Assembly (NCBI GenBank): GCA_022844475.1
Contig: JALHLR010000008.1
Coordinates: 3,295 to 49,578 of the forward strand
Source of the DNA: Hyphomonadaceae bacterium
GTDB lineage: Bacteria; Pseudomonadota; Alphaproteobacteria; Caulobacterales; Hyphomonadaceae
Direction: 5' to 3'
Length of the DNA: 46,284 nt
A program made the translations under genes and the position numbers. The notes under the pieces are model-generated. The model was not told the origin of the DNA, searched no databases, and saw only the letters and a list, made by a program, of their open reading frames with translations. Of the stretch, positions 17,715-27,575 are shown one piece after another (the stretch's first letter is position 1; the number at the start of each line of letters is the position of its first letter).

Positions 17715-18887
17715 GTGAACGCTCTTAGTATAACCGGCAGGCCACCCAGCCAGCCTCTGGAGGTTGAACAGGACTTGTCACGGCTTGTCACCATTCTGCT
17801 CGGCGCGATCATTCTGATCGCGGCCGTCGTCGGCCTCCGCTCGCTGATGTCGGGCGGCGAGACTGTCGCGCGCGTGCAGGCGAGTACCATCCCGACGCTC
17901 GACAAGGCGTTACCGGGTACGGCCGAGGGGCATGGGGGAACCGTGGTGTTCATCCGTTCACGGGCGGCCCAGCGGACGCTCTATCTTTCACTCGGCGGCA
18001 GAAGCGAGGCGGCGATCGCGCCGGTTGCTTTCGGCGCGCCCGGCAAGGTGGCCAGCCTGCCCGTGGAGGAGGGCGCAATCGTTGCGGCAGGAGACCTGCT
18101 GTGCGGGCTTGAGGGCGATGGCTCCAATGCGCGGGTGCGCCAGGCGGAAGCGGTCGTTGCGCGAGCGCGCGAACAGCACAGCAGCGACCAGAAGCGGCTG
18201 GCTGATGGCTGGGTCTCGCCAGCGCGGGTGAGGGCGTCGCGCGCGGAGCTGGACGAGGCGCTGGCGGCGCTTGACCTGGCGCGCAGTGCGGCCTCGGAGC
18301 GACGGGCGGTGGCGCCGTTCCGCGGAGTGTTCGAGAAGCGCAACGCCGCGCTGGGACAGTTCGTGGCGCTCGGCGCGTCTTGTGGCACGGTTGTGAGACT
18401 TGATCCGATAACCTTCGTGGCCGGCGCTTCGGAGAAGCAGGCGCTGAACATCAGGACCGGATCGCCGGCCCGGGTGAGGCTGCCTGACGGCAAGGAAGTT
18501 CCCGGCCAAGTCGAGAAGCTCGCGAGCGTCGCCGATCCGCGGACCCGGAATTTCGAGGTGAAGGTGGCGGCGCCGAACAAGGACAATGCGATCCCGGTGG
18601 GGCGGACAGCCGAGATCAAGATCAATATCGGAATCGGCAAGGCCCACAAGATCAGTCCGTCATTGCTCAAGACGGACAGCCAGGGACGCATCGGGGTCTT
18701 CTACCTCGACGTCGGGGGCGTTGTCGGTTTCGCGCCGGCGGACATCGTCGATGAGAGCGAGGATGCGCTGTGGGTCACGGGATTGCCCGACGACGCACAG
18801 CTTGTCGCCGAGGGGCAGGATCATGTCGTCGCCGGCATGCGCGTGACGCCTGTGGTGCGCGAAGCAGGCGCTGCCGGCGGCGGTTGA
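17715..18887 (+). CDS. orphan HlyD/RND-type periplasmic adaptor subunit
   Basis: A 390-aa membrane-fusion protein. One N-terminal membrane anchor (about 24-45), a lipoyl/biotinyl half-motif (PGKVASLPVEEGAIVAAGDL), an alpha-hairpin of about 60 residues rich in Ala/Arg/Glu, the second half-motif (APFRGVFEKRNAALGQFV), then beta-barrel and membrane-proximal domains (DPRTRNFEVKV). Such proteins bridge an inner-membrane RND or ABC pump to an outer-membrane channel. GTG start at 17715 gives a short cytoplasmic tail before the anchor. No pump or TolC-like gene is adjacent: the next gene, seven bases away, is a convergent glycosyltransferase. It must therefore work with a remote partner or be a remnant of an operon. 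Confidence 0.8.
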   Translation: MNALSITGRPPSQPLEVEQDLSRLVTILLGAIILIAAVVGLRSLMSGGETVARVQASTIPTLDKALPGTAEGHGGTVVFIRSRAAQRTLYLSLGGRSEAAIAPVAFGAPGKVASLPVEEGAIVAAGDLLCGLEGDGSNARVRQAEAVVARAREQHSSDQKRLADGWVSPARVRASRAELDEALAALDLARSAASERRAVAPFRGVFEKRNAALGQFVALGASCGTVVRLDPITFVAGASEKQALNIRTGSPARVRLPDGKEVPGQVEKLASVADPRTRNFEVKVAAPNKDNAIPVGRTAEIKINIGIGKAHKISPSLLKTDSQGRIGVFYLDVGGVVGFAPADIVDESEDALWVTGLPDDAQLVAEGQDHVVAGMRVTPVVREAGAAGGG

Positions 18888-18894
18888 CGGGCGT

Positions 18895-20448
18895 CTACTT
18901 TTCCCGCTTGTCCGCGACGCTTGCTTCGAATTCAGCGGTGCGCGGGGCCTGAGTGTATCCGGATGCGAGGTAGAGCTTGAAGCTCCGGTTACGTCTGGAT
19001 GTCAGCGGGATATCGAGATAGCCGATCTCGCGGATCGATGCGAAGTCGGCGCGAATGATCGGACGAAGGGTTTCGCCCTGGCTGGCTATCAGCACCGCGG
19101 TGTCCTCGCCCGGACGGATCTTGCCTTCTTCCTCGGCGTGACTGCGCGGCGTGGGGCCGCGCTGCCAGACGCGCACAGGCGGCATGGCGAGGTTGCGACT
19201 GTAATAGTCGAGGCCGTGCCAGAGTTCGCGGTCGTCGACCATGATGGCGCTGGCGTTGTTGGCCTGGGCGGTGACGAGGAGTTCTGCGGAGGTCTGTTTC
19301 CAGCCTCGCACGCCCTTCATGCCGGCAGACACGCCAGTCGCGTCGGCGAGGTCGGGCGACACCCAGGTCAGCGTGAACAGCAGGCCAATGATGGCGTTGA
19401 TCGCGAGCCCGGTCTTGAGGATCGGACCGGCCTTGAAGCGGCTGGTGGGGCGGCCGAAGACGCGGTCGATCCAGGCGGCCACGAGCACGCAGGCTGCGGG
19501 ATAGGCGCAAGCCGCCCAGTTGGCGTGGGCGCGTGACATGATCTCCTGCGCCAGGATCACCAGCAGCGGGGGAACGATGAAGCAGGTGAGCCACAGCTCG
19601 CGCGTCGTCGTGTCCTTGTCCTTTCGCCCTACGATGAAGGCGAGCCCGGCGAGGAGGAGCAGGAAGGTGATCGGTCCGAAGACGGCCGCCTGATCCGACA
19701 GATAGCTGAGGATGCGCGAGAGATCGAAGCCAGCTTCCGCGAGATTGGCGTTGTCGGCGGTGTGGCTTACCGTGGCGAAGTTGTTGGCGGCGTTCCAGGC
19801 GAGGTTGGGGGCAAGCACGACCAGCGAGGCGATGAACACGGTCGCGCCCGGCAGCGAGAGCATCGCCTTGCGCATGTCGCGGTCGATGAGGATAGCGAGT
19901 ACCGCGCCGCCATAGAGATAGAGCGCTGCGTATTTCGCGAGCATGGCGAGGCCTATGCAGGCGCCGGCCAGCACGGCGTTGCCGAAGCTGGGCGCATCGC
20001 GGAAGCGCCAGAGGAAATAGAGTCCGGCCGATACTGTCGGCAGCAGCACCGCGTCCGTCGACATGATGGCGGAGGACAGCCAGATGCCCGGCATCAGGAG
20101 GTAGATCGTTGCCGCCCAGGCGCCGATACGGGCGTCAAAGGCGCGCTTGCCCAGCAGGAAGAGAAAGAAAGCGGCGGCGCCGTGAAGCATTGGCGCAGAC
20201 AGTCGGATCGCCCATTCGCCATCGCCGAACAAGGCGGTCGATGCGGCGATGACCCATGCGACCAGCGGCGGCTTCGAGTAGTAGCCGAAGTCGAGCTTTT
20301 CCGACCAGCGCCAGTACTGTGCCTCGTCCGGACCGATCTCTGGTGGGGCGATGATCACCACGACGATGCGCAGCGCGACAACCAGCGCGATGAGGAGCGC
20401 CGCGCAAGCCGGCGGGTTGCGTCGCCAGAGATCAGTAAAGGCATTCAT
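18895..20448 (-). CDS. glycosyltransferase family 39 (ArnT/PMT-like) membrane protein
   Basis: A protein of about 517 aa with roughly ten membrane segments in the first 400 residues and a soluble C-terminal part. The first periplasmic loop has the catalytic-type acidic motif in PPEIGPDEAQYW, followed by YYSKPPLVAW, both characteristic of GT39/ArnT-like polyprenyl-phosphate sugar transferases. It probably moves a sugar from a lipid carrier onto lipid A, protein or another envelope acceptor in the periplasm; the acceptor is not predictable. Start at 20448 is chosen from the short cytoplasmic lead into the first helix, but no Shine-Dalgarno is visible, so the start is uncertain. It stands alone; a 538-base gap lies between it and the receptor gene. 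Confidence 0.82.
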   Translation of the reverse strand: MNAFTDLWRRNPPACAALLIALVVALRIVVVIIAPPEIGPDEAQYWRWSEKLDFGYYSKPPLVAWVIAASTALFGDGEWAIRLSAPMLHGAAAFFLFLLGKRAFDARIGAWAATIYLLMPGIWLSSAIMSTDAVLLPTVSAGLYFLWRFRDAPSFGNAVLAGACIGLAMLAKYAALYLYGGAVLAILIDRDMRKAMLSLPGATVFIASLVVLAPNLAWNAANNFATVSHTADNANLAEAGFDLSRILSYLSDQAAVFGPITFLLLLAGLAFIVGRKDKDTTTRELWLTCFIVPPLLVILAQEIMSRAHANWAACAYPAACVLVAAWIDRVFGRPTSRFKAGPILKTGLAINAIIGLLFTLTWVSPDLADATGVSAGMKGVRGWKQTSAELLVTAQANNASAIMVDDRELWHGLDYYSRNLAMPPVRVWQRGPTPRSHAEEEGKIRPGEDTAVLIASQGETLRPIIRADFASIREIGYLDIPLTSRRNRSFKLYLASGYTQAPRTAEFEASVADKREK

Positions 20449-20986
20449 GAGGGAGGGTGCTCGATGGATTCGTGTGCAGCCTACAGGCTCACACGCCATG
20501 CCAGAAGCCCACGCGATTCGCCCGGCTCAGCAATTGACGTCGCCGCTGCGTCATCCAGCCTGAAACGGCGTGTCCGCGGCGCCACATCCGGACCAGAAAG
20601 ATGACCGGTTTCCAAGCTCCGGAGTCTGAATCTCAGGCGCCCCGGAGCGTTCGCGGGACTGTTGCGCGGAAGCACTTTTTGCGAGCCCGTACCTGCCTTG
20701 CGCAGACGCCTCGCCAGACTCGCAATGCCGCACTGCGGAAATACCTGCAGATTTCAAGGACGGGGATGCAGGGCGCGTGTTTTCCACCGGCTGTGGACAA
20801 ATCTCGCGAGATCCCCATTTCGGGGCATGCCCTCCCTCCATGCGGGACAAGCGGCGGCATGATTGGGTGTCAAACCGTCAAGAAACATTCATACGGCGGT
20901 CATTGAGCGCCCGTGGCCGACAGGCTATCGGCGCGCTCAAATGCAAGGGGCAGACAGGCCCCTGTCTTGGTGGCCAAGGGGTAACA
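20449..20986. other. long 5' region upstream of the TonB-dependent receptor
   Basis: This stretch of about 540 bases holds no ORF with a signal, motif or ribosome site. It must contain the receptor promoter and a leader. Close to the receptor start, two overlapping hairpins can form: AGACAG/CTGTCT (20952-20957 with 20962-20967) and CTTGG/CCAAG (20966-20970 with 20974-20978). The second would cover the AAGGGG ribosome site at 20976-20981. They share bases 20966-20967, so they compete. Confidence 0.45.
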
Positions 20987-23900
20987 ATGATCGGATTCAA
21001 AAGGCTTGCTGGCGGTGTTGCGCTCGTGGCGATGTCCGCGGCGTTCGCGCCAATCGCTTTTGCACAGGCAACGTCGTCGGGCGTCCAGGGCACCATCTCG
21101 AAGTCAGATGGGTCTCCGGCCGGTGACGCGACCGTCACCATCGAGGACACCCGCACAGGTCTCAAGCGTTCAGTTGTATCGACCCCGACAGGCTCGTTCG
21201 ACATTCGCGGCCTTAACGTCGGTGGCCCCTACAACATCACGGTTTCCGCTGCTGGCGAGCAGTCCACGCAGGTTACCGGCATCTTCCTCGACCTCGGCGC
21301 CGCCACTGACGTGAACCTGGAATTCTCCGGCGCTGACTCCGGCGACGTGATTGTCATCACCGCCTCGCAGGCTGGCGCGGCTCCGATCGCCATTGGCCCC
21401 GCCTCGGTGTTCTCGTCCGAGGATCTCGCCGAGCGCCCCGCGATCAACCGTGACATCAAGGACATCATCCGCAACGATCCGCGCATCTATCTCGACCAGA
21501 CGGCTGGTGGGACTGCGGGCACGGACGGCGTGCAGTGCGCTGGCGCAAGCCCGCGCTTCAACTCGGTCTCGGTCGACGGCATTGGCCTCAACGACGGGTT
21601 CGGTCTCAACAACAACGGCTACCCGACGGAACGCCTGCCGTTCCCGTTCGATGCCATCAACCAGGTGTCGGTCGAGCTTGCCCCGTTCGATCCGCAATAC
21701 GGCGGCTTCACGGGCTGCACGATCAACATGGTGTCGAAGTCCGGCACCAACGAGTTCTCGGGCTCGGTGTTCTACGACTACACCAGCAACGACTTCCGCG
21801 GCGACACGATCGAGGGCCGCACGGTGTTCGTGCCCGAGTTCGAGGAGAAGCGTTACGGCGTTTCGCTCGGCGGTCCGATCATCGAGGACACCCTGTTCTT
21901 CTTCGGCGCCTATGAGCGTTTCGAGGGCGTCAACCTGTTCAGCCGCGGTCCGGTGGGTTCGGGCGTCACCACGGAAGTCTCCGGCTTCACGCAGGCCGAA
22001 TACGATCAGATCGTCAACATCGCCAACACGGTCTACGGCATCAGCGACCTCGGCGGCACAACCCTGTCCGACCCTGCGGTCGATGAGAAATACCTCGCGC
22101 GTCTGGACTGGAACATCAACGACCGCCACCGCGCGGCGCTGACCTACAACTACAACAAGGGTCTGAACCTCACGGAATCTGACACGGGCTCGACGCGCTT
22201 CGAGTTCGGCAATCACCTCTATGATCGCGGCACCGAGCTCAAATCCTATTCCGGCCAGCTCTACTCAGACTGGACGGACGAGTTCTCGACTGCGCTGCGC
22301 GTTTCCTACAACGATATCGACGCCACCGTGGCCTGCCGCGACGGTGGGGTCATCGGCGAAGTCCAGATCATCGTCGATCCGGGCCGCACGGCGTTCTTCG
22401 GCTGCGACGACAGCCGGCACTTCAACGACCTCAACTACACGGTTCTCACCATCAAGGGGAGCGGCACCTACCAGCTCGGCGACCACACGCTCGGCTTCGG
22501 GGTCGAGCGGCAGACATTTGACATCTTCAATGCCTTCACCCAGCACGTTGAAGGCGAGTTCGTGTTCAACTCGATCGCGGATTTCCAGGCCGGCCTGCCG
22601 AACCAGATCTTCTACGGCAACGCCGCGGGCACGAACAATCCGGATGATACGGCCGCGTCGTTCAAGTACGACATCAACACGATCTATTTGCAGGACGAGT
22701 TCTCGCTTGGCGACTCGGCCGACATCACGCTCGGCCTTCGCTATGACTGGTACACGAACGACGACCAGCCGCGTAACAACCCGTTCTTCCGCGCCCGCAA
22801 CGGCTTCGCCAACACGGAGAACCTCGACTCCAAGGGCATCCTCCAGCCGCGGTTCGGCTTCAGCTGGGATGTGCTCGATGACCTGACCCTGCGTGGCGGC
22901 GCCGGCCTGTTCGCAGGCGGCAATCCGAACGTCTGGGTGTCGAACTCCTACTCGAACGACGGCATCACCGCGGTGCAGCTGCAGTACGGACCGAACGCGC
23001 TGCCCGGCATGGCCCTTGGCTACAACATCCTGACCAACCCGAACGGCCAGTCTGAGCGCCCCACGGGCCAGACGGTCAACCCGAACAACGCTCTGTGGGG
23101 AATCCCGCAGGCGATGATCACCAACGTTGGCTCGAACGCGCCGAACTCCGCTGTTGCAGCGATCGACCCGGATTTCCAGCCGGCTTCCGAATGGAAGTTC
23201 TCGCTGGGCGCAACTTATGAGCTCGACGCCGCCAATATCGGCCTCGGCTTTCTCGGCGACGGCTATCGTTTCGACCTCGACTACATCCGTGGCGTCACCA
23301 ACAATGCGGCGACGATCACCAATGCCGGCCTGGTGCGTATCGGCACCGCGCCGGACGGCTCGCCGCTCTACAAGCGCGCCGACAAATCCGATCCGGACTG
23401 CCTCAATGCGGCGACGGCGGGGACGGCGGCCTGCGCCACGCGCACGGCCGACGACCTGCTGCTCTCGAACGCGGGCGCTGGCGGTGAAACCAACGTCTAC
23501 TCGATCGCCCTGTCGAATGGCATCGACGACTGGGGCATCGACTGGTCGCTGGCGTATGCGCATATCGACGCGAAAGACACGCGCTCGATGAGTTCATCCG
23601 TCGCAGGTTCGAACTTCGGCTCGATCGCTGTCAGCGACATCAACAATCCGGAACAGGCAAGGACCAACTTCCTGATCCCGAACCGCTTCACCACGAGCAT
23701 CTCGTGGGAGAATGAATGGTTCACCGACTTCACCACGCGCGTGTCGCTGTTCGGCGAACACTACCAGTCGCGGCCTTACTCCTACACCTTCACGGGCGGC
23801 GGCACGGTCGATACGTGGGGTGACAACAACGAAGGCCTGCACCTCCTCTACGTTCCGACCGGCCCGACCGACCCCAATGTGGTCTTCTGCTCGAACACCA

Positions 23901-24310
23901 ACGCTGCCGACAACGCACTCTGCGGCGGCGCGGCGACGAACTTCAACACCACCGACTTCTTTGCCTGGGCTGATGCTGTTGGCCTTGCCCGCGGCGCCCA
24001 GACCAAGCGCAACGACTTCGATGGCGGCTGGAACAACAAATTCGACCTGAAGGTCGAACAGGAGTTCCCCACCGGCTTCGGCAAGGGCACTGCGTTCATG
24101 GTCGTCGAGAACCTCGGCAACCTGATCAACGACGAGTGGGGCGTGCTGTACGAAACCCCGTTCCCGCAGCGTGTCGGCGTGGTCGAGATCGATCGCGACG
24201 TCGCTACCAACCGCTTCATCTTCCGCCGCCTCGCGCAGCCTAACATCGATGATCCGGTGGATGGCGTCTCGTTCTGGACGGTCAGGGTTGGCGCAACCTG
24301 GGGCTTCTAG
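20987..24310 (+). CDS. Oar-like TonB-dependent outer-membrane receptor
   Basis: A receptor of about 1107 aa. Signal peptide to about residue 26 (cleavage AFA/QA), then an N-terminal carboxypeptidase-regulatory-like beta domain (about 30-110, VQGTISKSDGSPAGDATVTI). The plug domain carries AINQVSVELAPFDPQYGGF and NMVSKSGTNEFSGS, the latter typical of Oar-type receptors, with a possible disulfide between VQCAGAS and FTGCTIN. A large beta-barrel ends in the outer-membrane signal WTVRVGATWGF. It would import a ligand using TonB energy; substrate unknown. AAGGGG lies six bases before the ATG at 20987; the 70 residues upstream in frame look non-coding. Codons are strongly biased to C-ending forms (TTC, AAC, TAC, GAC) relative to neighbours, suggesting high expression. 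Followed by a strong terminator. Confidence 0.92.
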   Translation: MIGFKRLAGGVALVAMSAAFAPIAFAQATSSGVQGTISKSDGSPAGDATVTIEDTRTGLKRSVVSTPTGSFDIRGLNVGGPYNITVSAAGEQSTQVTGIFLDLGAATDVNLEFSGADSGDVIVITASQAGAAPIAIGPASVFSSEDLAERPAINRDIKDIIRNDPRIYLDQTAGGTAGTDGVQCAGASPRFNSVSVDGIGLNDGFGLNNNGYPTERLPFPFDAINQVSVELAPFDPQYGGFTGCTINMVSKSGTNEFSGSVFYDYTSNDFRGDTIEGRTVFVPEFEEKRYGVSLGGPIIEDTLFFFGAYERFEGVNLFSRGPVGSGVTTEVSGFTQAEYDQIVNIANTVYGISDLGGTTLSDPAVDEKYLARLDWNINDRHRAALTYNYNKGLNLTESDTGSTRFEFGNHLYDRGTELKSYSGQLYSDWTDEFSTALRVSYNDIDATVACRDGGVIGEVQIIVDPGRTAFFGCDDSRHFNDLNYTVLTIKGSGTYQLGDHTLGFGVERQTFDIFNAFTQHVEGEFVFNSIADFQAGLPNQIFYGNAAGTNNPDDTAASFKYDINTIYLQDEFSLGDSADITLGLRYDWYTNDDQPRNNPFFRARNGFANTENLDSKGILQPRFGFSWDVLDDLTLRGGAGLFAGGNPNVWVSNSYSNDGITAVQLQYGPNALPGMALGYNILTNPNGQSERPTGQTVNPNNALWGIPQAMITNVGSNAPNSAVAAIDPDFQPASEWKFSLGATYELDAANIGLGFLGDGYRFDLDYIRGVTNNAATITNAGLVRIGTAPDGSPLYKRADKSDPDCLNAATAGTAACATRTADDLLLSNAGAGGETNVYSIALSNGIDDWGIDWSLAYAHIDAKDTRSMSSSVAGSNFGSIAVSDINNPEQARTNFLIPNRFTTSISWENEWFTDFTTRVSLFGEHYQSRPYSYTFTGGGTVDTWGDNNEGLHLLYVPTGPTDPNVVFCSNTNAADNALCGGAATNFNTTDFFAWADAVGLARGAQTKRNDFDGGWNNKFDLKVEQEFPTGFGKGTAFMVVENLGNLINDEWGVLYETPFPQRVGVVEIDRDVATNRFIFRRLAQPNIDDPVDGVSFWTVRVGATWGF

Positions 24311-24339
24311 TCCCGCTGCGGCAGTCGAAGACAAGAGTA

Positions 24340-24367
24340 GAGGCGGCCTTTGCGGGCCGCCTCTTTT
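24340..24367 (+). terminator. intrinsic terminator of the TonB-dependent receptor gene
   Basis: GAGGCGGCC (24340-24348) and GGCCGCCTC (24355-24363) form a perfect 9-bp stem with a six-base loop, followed by TTTTCGTTT. It lies 30 bases after the receptor stop and separates it from the agu operon. Confidence 0.9.
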
Positions 24368-24440
24368 CGTTTGGGCTGCGAATGGCCATATCCGCCCGCT
24401 TGCACCCGGCCCTTGTTCCGCGGGCTGCACCTGATAGAGC

Positions 24441-24504
24441 GCATTGCAGCCTGAAGGCTGTAGCGCACTCCACTTTCTCTTGACGCATTTTCCAGGGAAA
24501 ATGC
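24441..24504. repeat. two adjacent palindromes upstream of aguA (possible intergenic repeat element)
   Basis: The first hairpin spans 24441-24466: eleven positions pair with one mismatch around the loop TGAA. The second is GCATTTTCC (24485-24493) with GGAAAATGC (24496-24504), a perfect 9-bp stem with only AG between, ending four bases before the aguA ribosome site GGGGCG (24508-24513). The arrangement of a GATAGAGC-like lead, a dyad, TTGACGCATTTTC and GCGAACC recalls dispersed palindromic intergenic repeats of rhizobial genomes. Alternatively the second dyad is an operator or translational control hairpin. Confidence 0.5.
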
Positions 24505-24517
24505 TTTGGGGCGAACC

Positions 24518-25531
<1,014 letters not shown>

Positions 25532-25540
25532 GAGGCGATC

Positions 25541-26404
25541 ATGGCGCGGAAGATCACGCTTGCTGTCCTTCAGACGGCGCTGAGCGACGATGCGGAAAAG
25601 AACATCGCACGCGTGAGCGAACTTGTGCGGGAGGCCGCGGCCAGGGGCGCTGACGTCATTCTACCGTCCGAGCTGTTCGAAGGACACTATTTCTGCACGT
25701 CGCAGGAGGAGGCGAACTTTGCGCGCGCGCATGCCTGGCGCGACAGCCCGGCCGTGAAGGCGATGGCAAAGCTGGCGGGCGAGCTTGGCGTCGTGATCCC
25801 GGTCTCTATCTTCGAGAAGGCGGGGCCTGCCTATTTCAACTCTGTCGTCATGGCGGATGCGGATGGGTCGCTGATGGGCGTCTATCGCAAGTCGCACATT
25901 CCCGACGGGCCCGGCTATCAGGAAAAGTACTATTTCCGTCCCGGAGACACGGGCTTCAAGGTCTGGAAGACGAAGAAGGGTGTGATCGGCGTCGGGATCT
26001 GCTGGGACCAGTGGTTCCCGGAAACCGCGCGCGCGATGGCGCTGATGGGCGCAGATGTGCTGCTCTATCCGACGGCCATCGGCACCGAGCCGCATGATGC
26101 GAGCCTTGATACCGCCGCGCGCTGGCGCCGGGCGATGCTGGGCCATGCCGTATCGAACGTGACGCCGGTGGCTGCGTCCAACCGCGTGGGTAACGAGAAT
26201 GGCCAGGTGTTCTACGGCACGTCGTTCATCTCCGACCACACGGGCGAGATCATGGGCGATCTTGATCGCAAGGAAGAGGGCATTGTGGTCGCGACCATCG
26301 ATATGGATGAGGTCGATCGCGCGCGTGCTGCCTGGGGGTTTTTCCGGGATCGTCGAACGGATCTTTATGGAGCCCTTACGGGCCCCTTGTCGGACCGGGG
26401 CTGA
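25541..26404 (+). CDS. aguB: N-carbamoylputrescine amidase
   Basis: A 287-aa nitrilase-superfamily amidase with the Glu-Lys-Cys triad: Glu44 in LPSELFEGHYF, Lys117 in YRKSHIPDGPGYQEKYYF and Cys154 in GICWDQWFPE. The PGYQEKYYF segment is typical of the AguB branch. It hydrolyses N-carbamoylputrescine to putrescine, CO2 and NH3, the step after AguA. Starts nine bases after aguA with GGAGG just upstream; murI begins nine bases after its stop. Length and motifs are normal for the family. Assignment is very secure. Confidence 0.95.
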   Translation: MARKITLAVLQTALSDDAEKNIARVSELVREAAARGADVILPSELFEGHYFCTSQEEANFARAHAWRDSPAVKAMAKLAGELGVVIPVSIFEKAGPAYFNSVVMADADGSLMGVYRKSHIPDGPGYQEKYYFRPGDTGFKVWKTKKGVIGVGICWDQWFPETARAMALMGADVLLYPTAIGTEPHDASLDTAARWRRAMLGHAVSNVTPVAASNRVGNENGQVFYGTSFISDHTGEIMGDLDRKEEGIVVATIDMDEVDRARAAWGFFRDRRTDLYGALTGPLSDRG

Positions 26405-26413
26405 GCCTCCGGC

Positions 26414-27202
26414 ATGACCCGGGCGCTTGTCTTCGACTCCGGAGTTGGCGGGCTCACGATCGCCGACGCGCTGCGGAAGGCTGCACCGGACTGGCTGGTC
26501 GATTATGCAGCCGACAGCGGGTTCTTCCCGTATGGCGTCAAGTCGGACGAGGAATTGCGCGAACGGCTGCCGCGCCTGTGCGCGACACTGGTTGAGCACG
26601 CCAGACCGGACGTGCTGGTGATCGCGTGCAACACCGCGTCCACGCTGTCGCTTGGCGATATCCGGGAGCGGGTGAAGGTTCCGGTCGTCGGCACCGTTCC
26701 GGCGATCAAGCCGGCGGCGGAGCAGACCCGGACGGGCGTCATCGGGATTCTTGCGACACCGGGAACCGTGCGCCGCGCCTATCTCGACGATCTTGAGCGC
26801 CAGTTTGCTGTCGGCAAGACGGTGATCCGGCGCGGGTCGGCCGGGTTGGTCGATATTGCCGAGCGCGCTGTTCGCGGGCAGGCGATCGACCAGGAGCAGG
26901 TCGCCTACGCAGTCAAGCCGATGTTCGATCCACCGGACGGGCCGCGCATCGATATCGTCGTCCTGGCATGCACGCACTTTCCACTGATCCGCGAGGCTAT
27001 TGCTGCGGCCTGTCCGCCGGGGGTGCGGTTGATCGATACGGGCGAGGCGGTGGCGCGTCAGGCGGTTCGCGTGGCGCCGCACACTCCGCGACCGGAGGGG
27101 GAGGCGATCGCTTATGTCACCGGCGGGGCGGCCAACAAGGCGGCGATGACCCCTGCATTCGTGCGGTTCGGCTATGTGCAGATCGAGGTTATTGACGTCT
27201 GA
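26414..27202 (+). CDS. murI: glutamate racemase
   Basis: A 262-aa cofactor-independent racemase with both catalytic cysteines: Cys72 in IACNTAST and Cys186 in LACTHFPL. The N-terminal FDSGVGGLTI and FPYGVK match the substrate site. It converts L-glutamate to D-glutamate for peptidoglycan. It is the third gene of the agu operon, nine bases after aguB; the link to putrescine is probably only co-transcription. Downstream, 36 bases after the stop, lies a degenerate histidine-kinase fragment. No terminator was seen between them. Confidence 0.94.
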   Translation: MTRALVFDSGVGGLTIADALRKAAPDWLVDYAADSGFFPYGVKSDEELRERLPRLCATLVEHARPDVLVIACNTASTLSLGDIRERVKVPVVGTVPAIKPAAEQTRTGVIGILATPGTVRRAYLDDLERQFAVGKTVIRRGSAGLVDIAERAVRGQAIDQEQVAYAVKPMFDPPDGPRIDIVVLACTHFPLIREAIAAACPPGVRLIDTGEAVARQAVRVAPHTPRPEGEAIAYVTGGAANKAAMTPAFVRFGYVQIEVIDV

Positions 27203-27238
27203 TTTCAGCGCGGATCGGACAGATAGCCCTTCCTGTCG

Positions 27239-27574
27239 GTGCAGAAAGCTGGATGCGGCCATCATTCCGGGACGCGAGTTCCCAACGAGCTTGCGGCCAT
27301 TTCACTGACCTATGGTGCGCTCTCGTCGTCGGCAGCAAAGCTCGTCGTGCGCTGGTGGAGCGAGGGTGGCGTCCGCGTCTTCGACTGGCGCGAGAGCGAT
27401 GGGCCGGAAGTGGCGCGAGGCGCGATCGAGAATACTGCCTCTTGCCTGCTCGAGCGGCTGGTCGAGGGACAGCTATGCGGGACGATCCGCCGGCGCCTGG
27501 CTCCATCGGGTGTCAGCTGCACGATCAGGATACCGCTCTACGCGCGCGTGAATGCGACGGCCGCTCGGGACTGA
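27239..27574 (+). pseudogene. degenerate HWE/HisKA_2-type histidine kinase C-terminal fragment
   Basis: This 111-codon ORF (GTG start) aligns by eye with the ATPase end of HWE-family kinases. NELAAISLTYGALS corresponds to the N-box HELATNAAKYGALS. FDWRESDGP corresponds to the G1 region WxESGGP. LLERLVEGQLCGTIRR with APSGVSCTIRIPL corresponds to the closing helix and strands. Key residues are lost: the N-box Asn pair is gone and the glycine-rich GFGS loop reads AIENTAS. The dimerisation/His-box half and any sensor domain are absent; murI lies directly upstream. I infer a decayed remnant, or less likely a small inactive domain protein kept for another role. Confidence 0.5.
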
Positions 27575-27575
27575 G

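Noticed and set aside
24330..24517. Riboswitch upstream of aguA
   Set aside because: The hairpins are simple palindromes and match no riboswitch core I know; I report them as a repeat/operator candidate instead.
25661..27265. Minus-strand frame of about 530 codons opposite aguB and murI
   Set aside because: It is fully antisense to two complete catalytic genes, has no motif, and its composition is typical of shadows.
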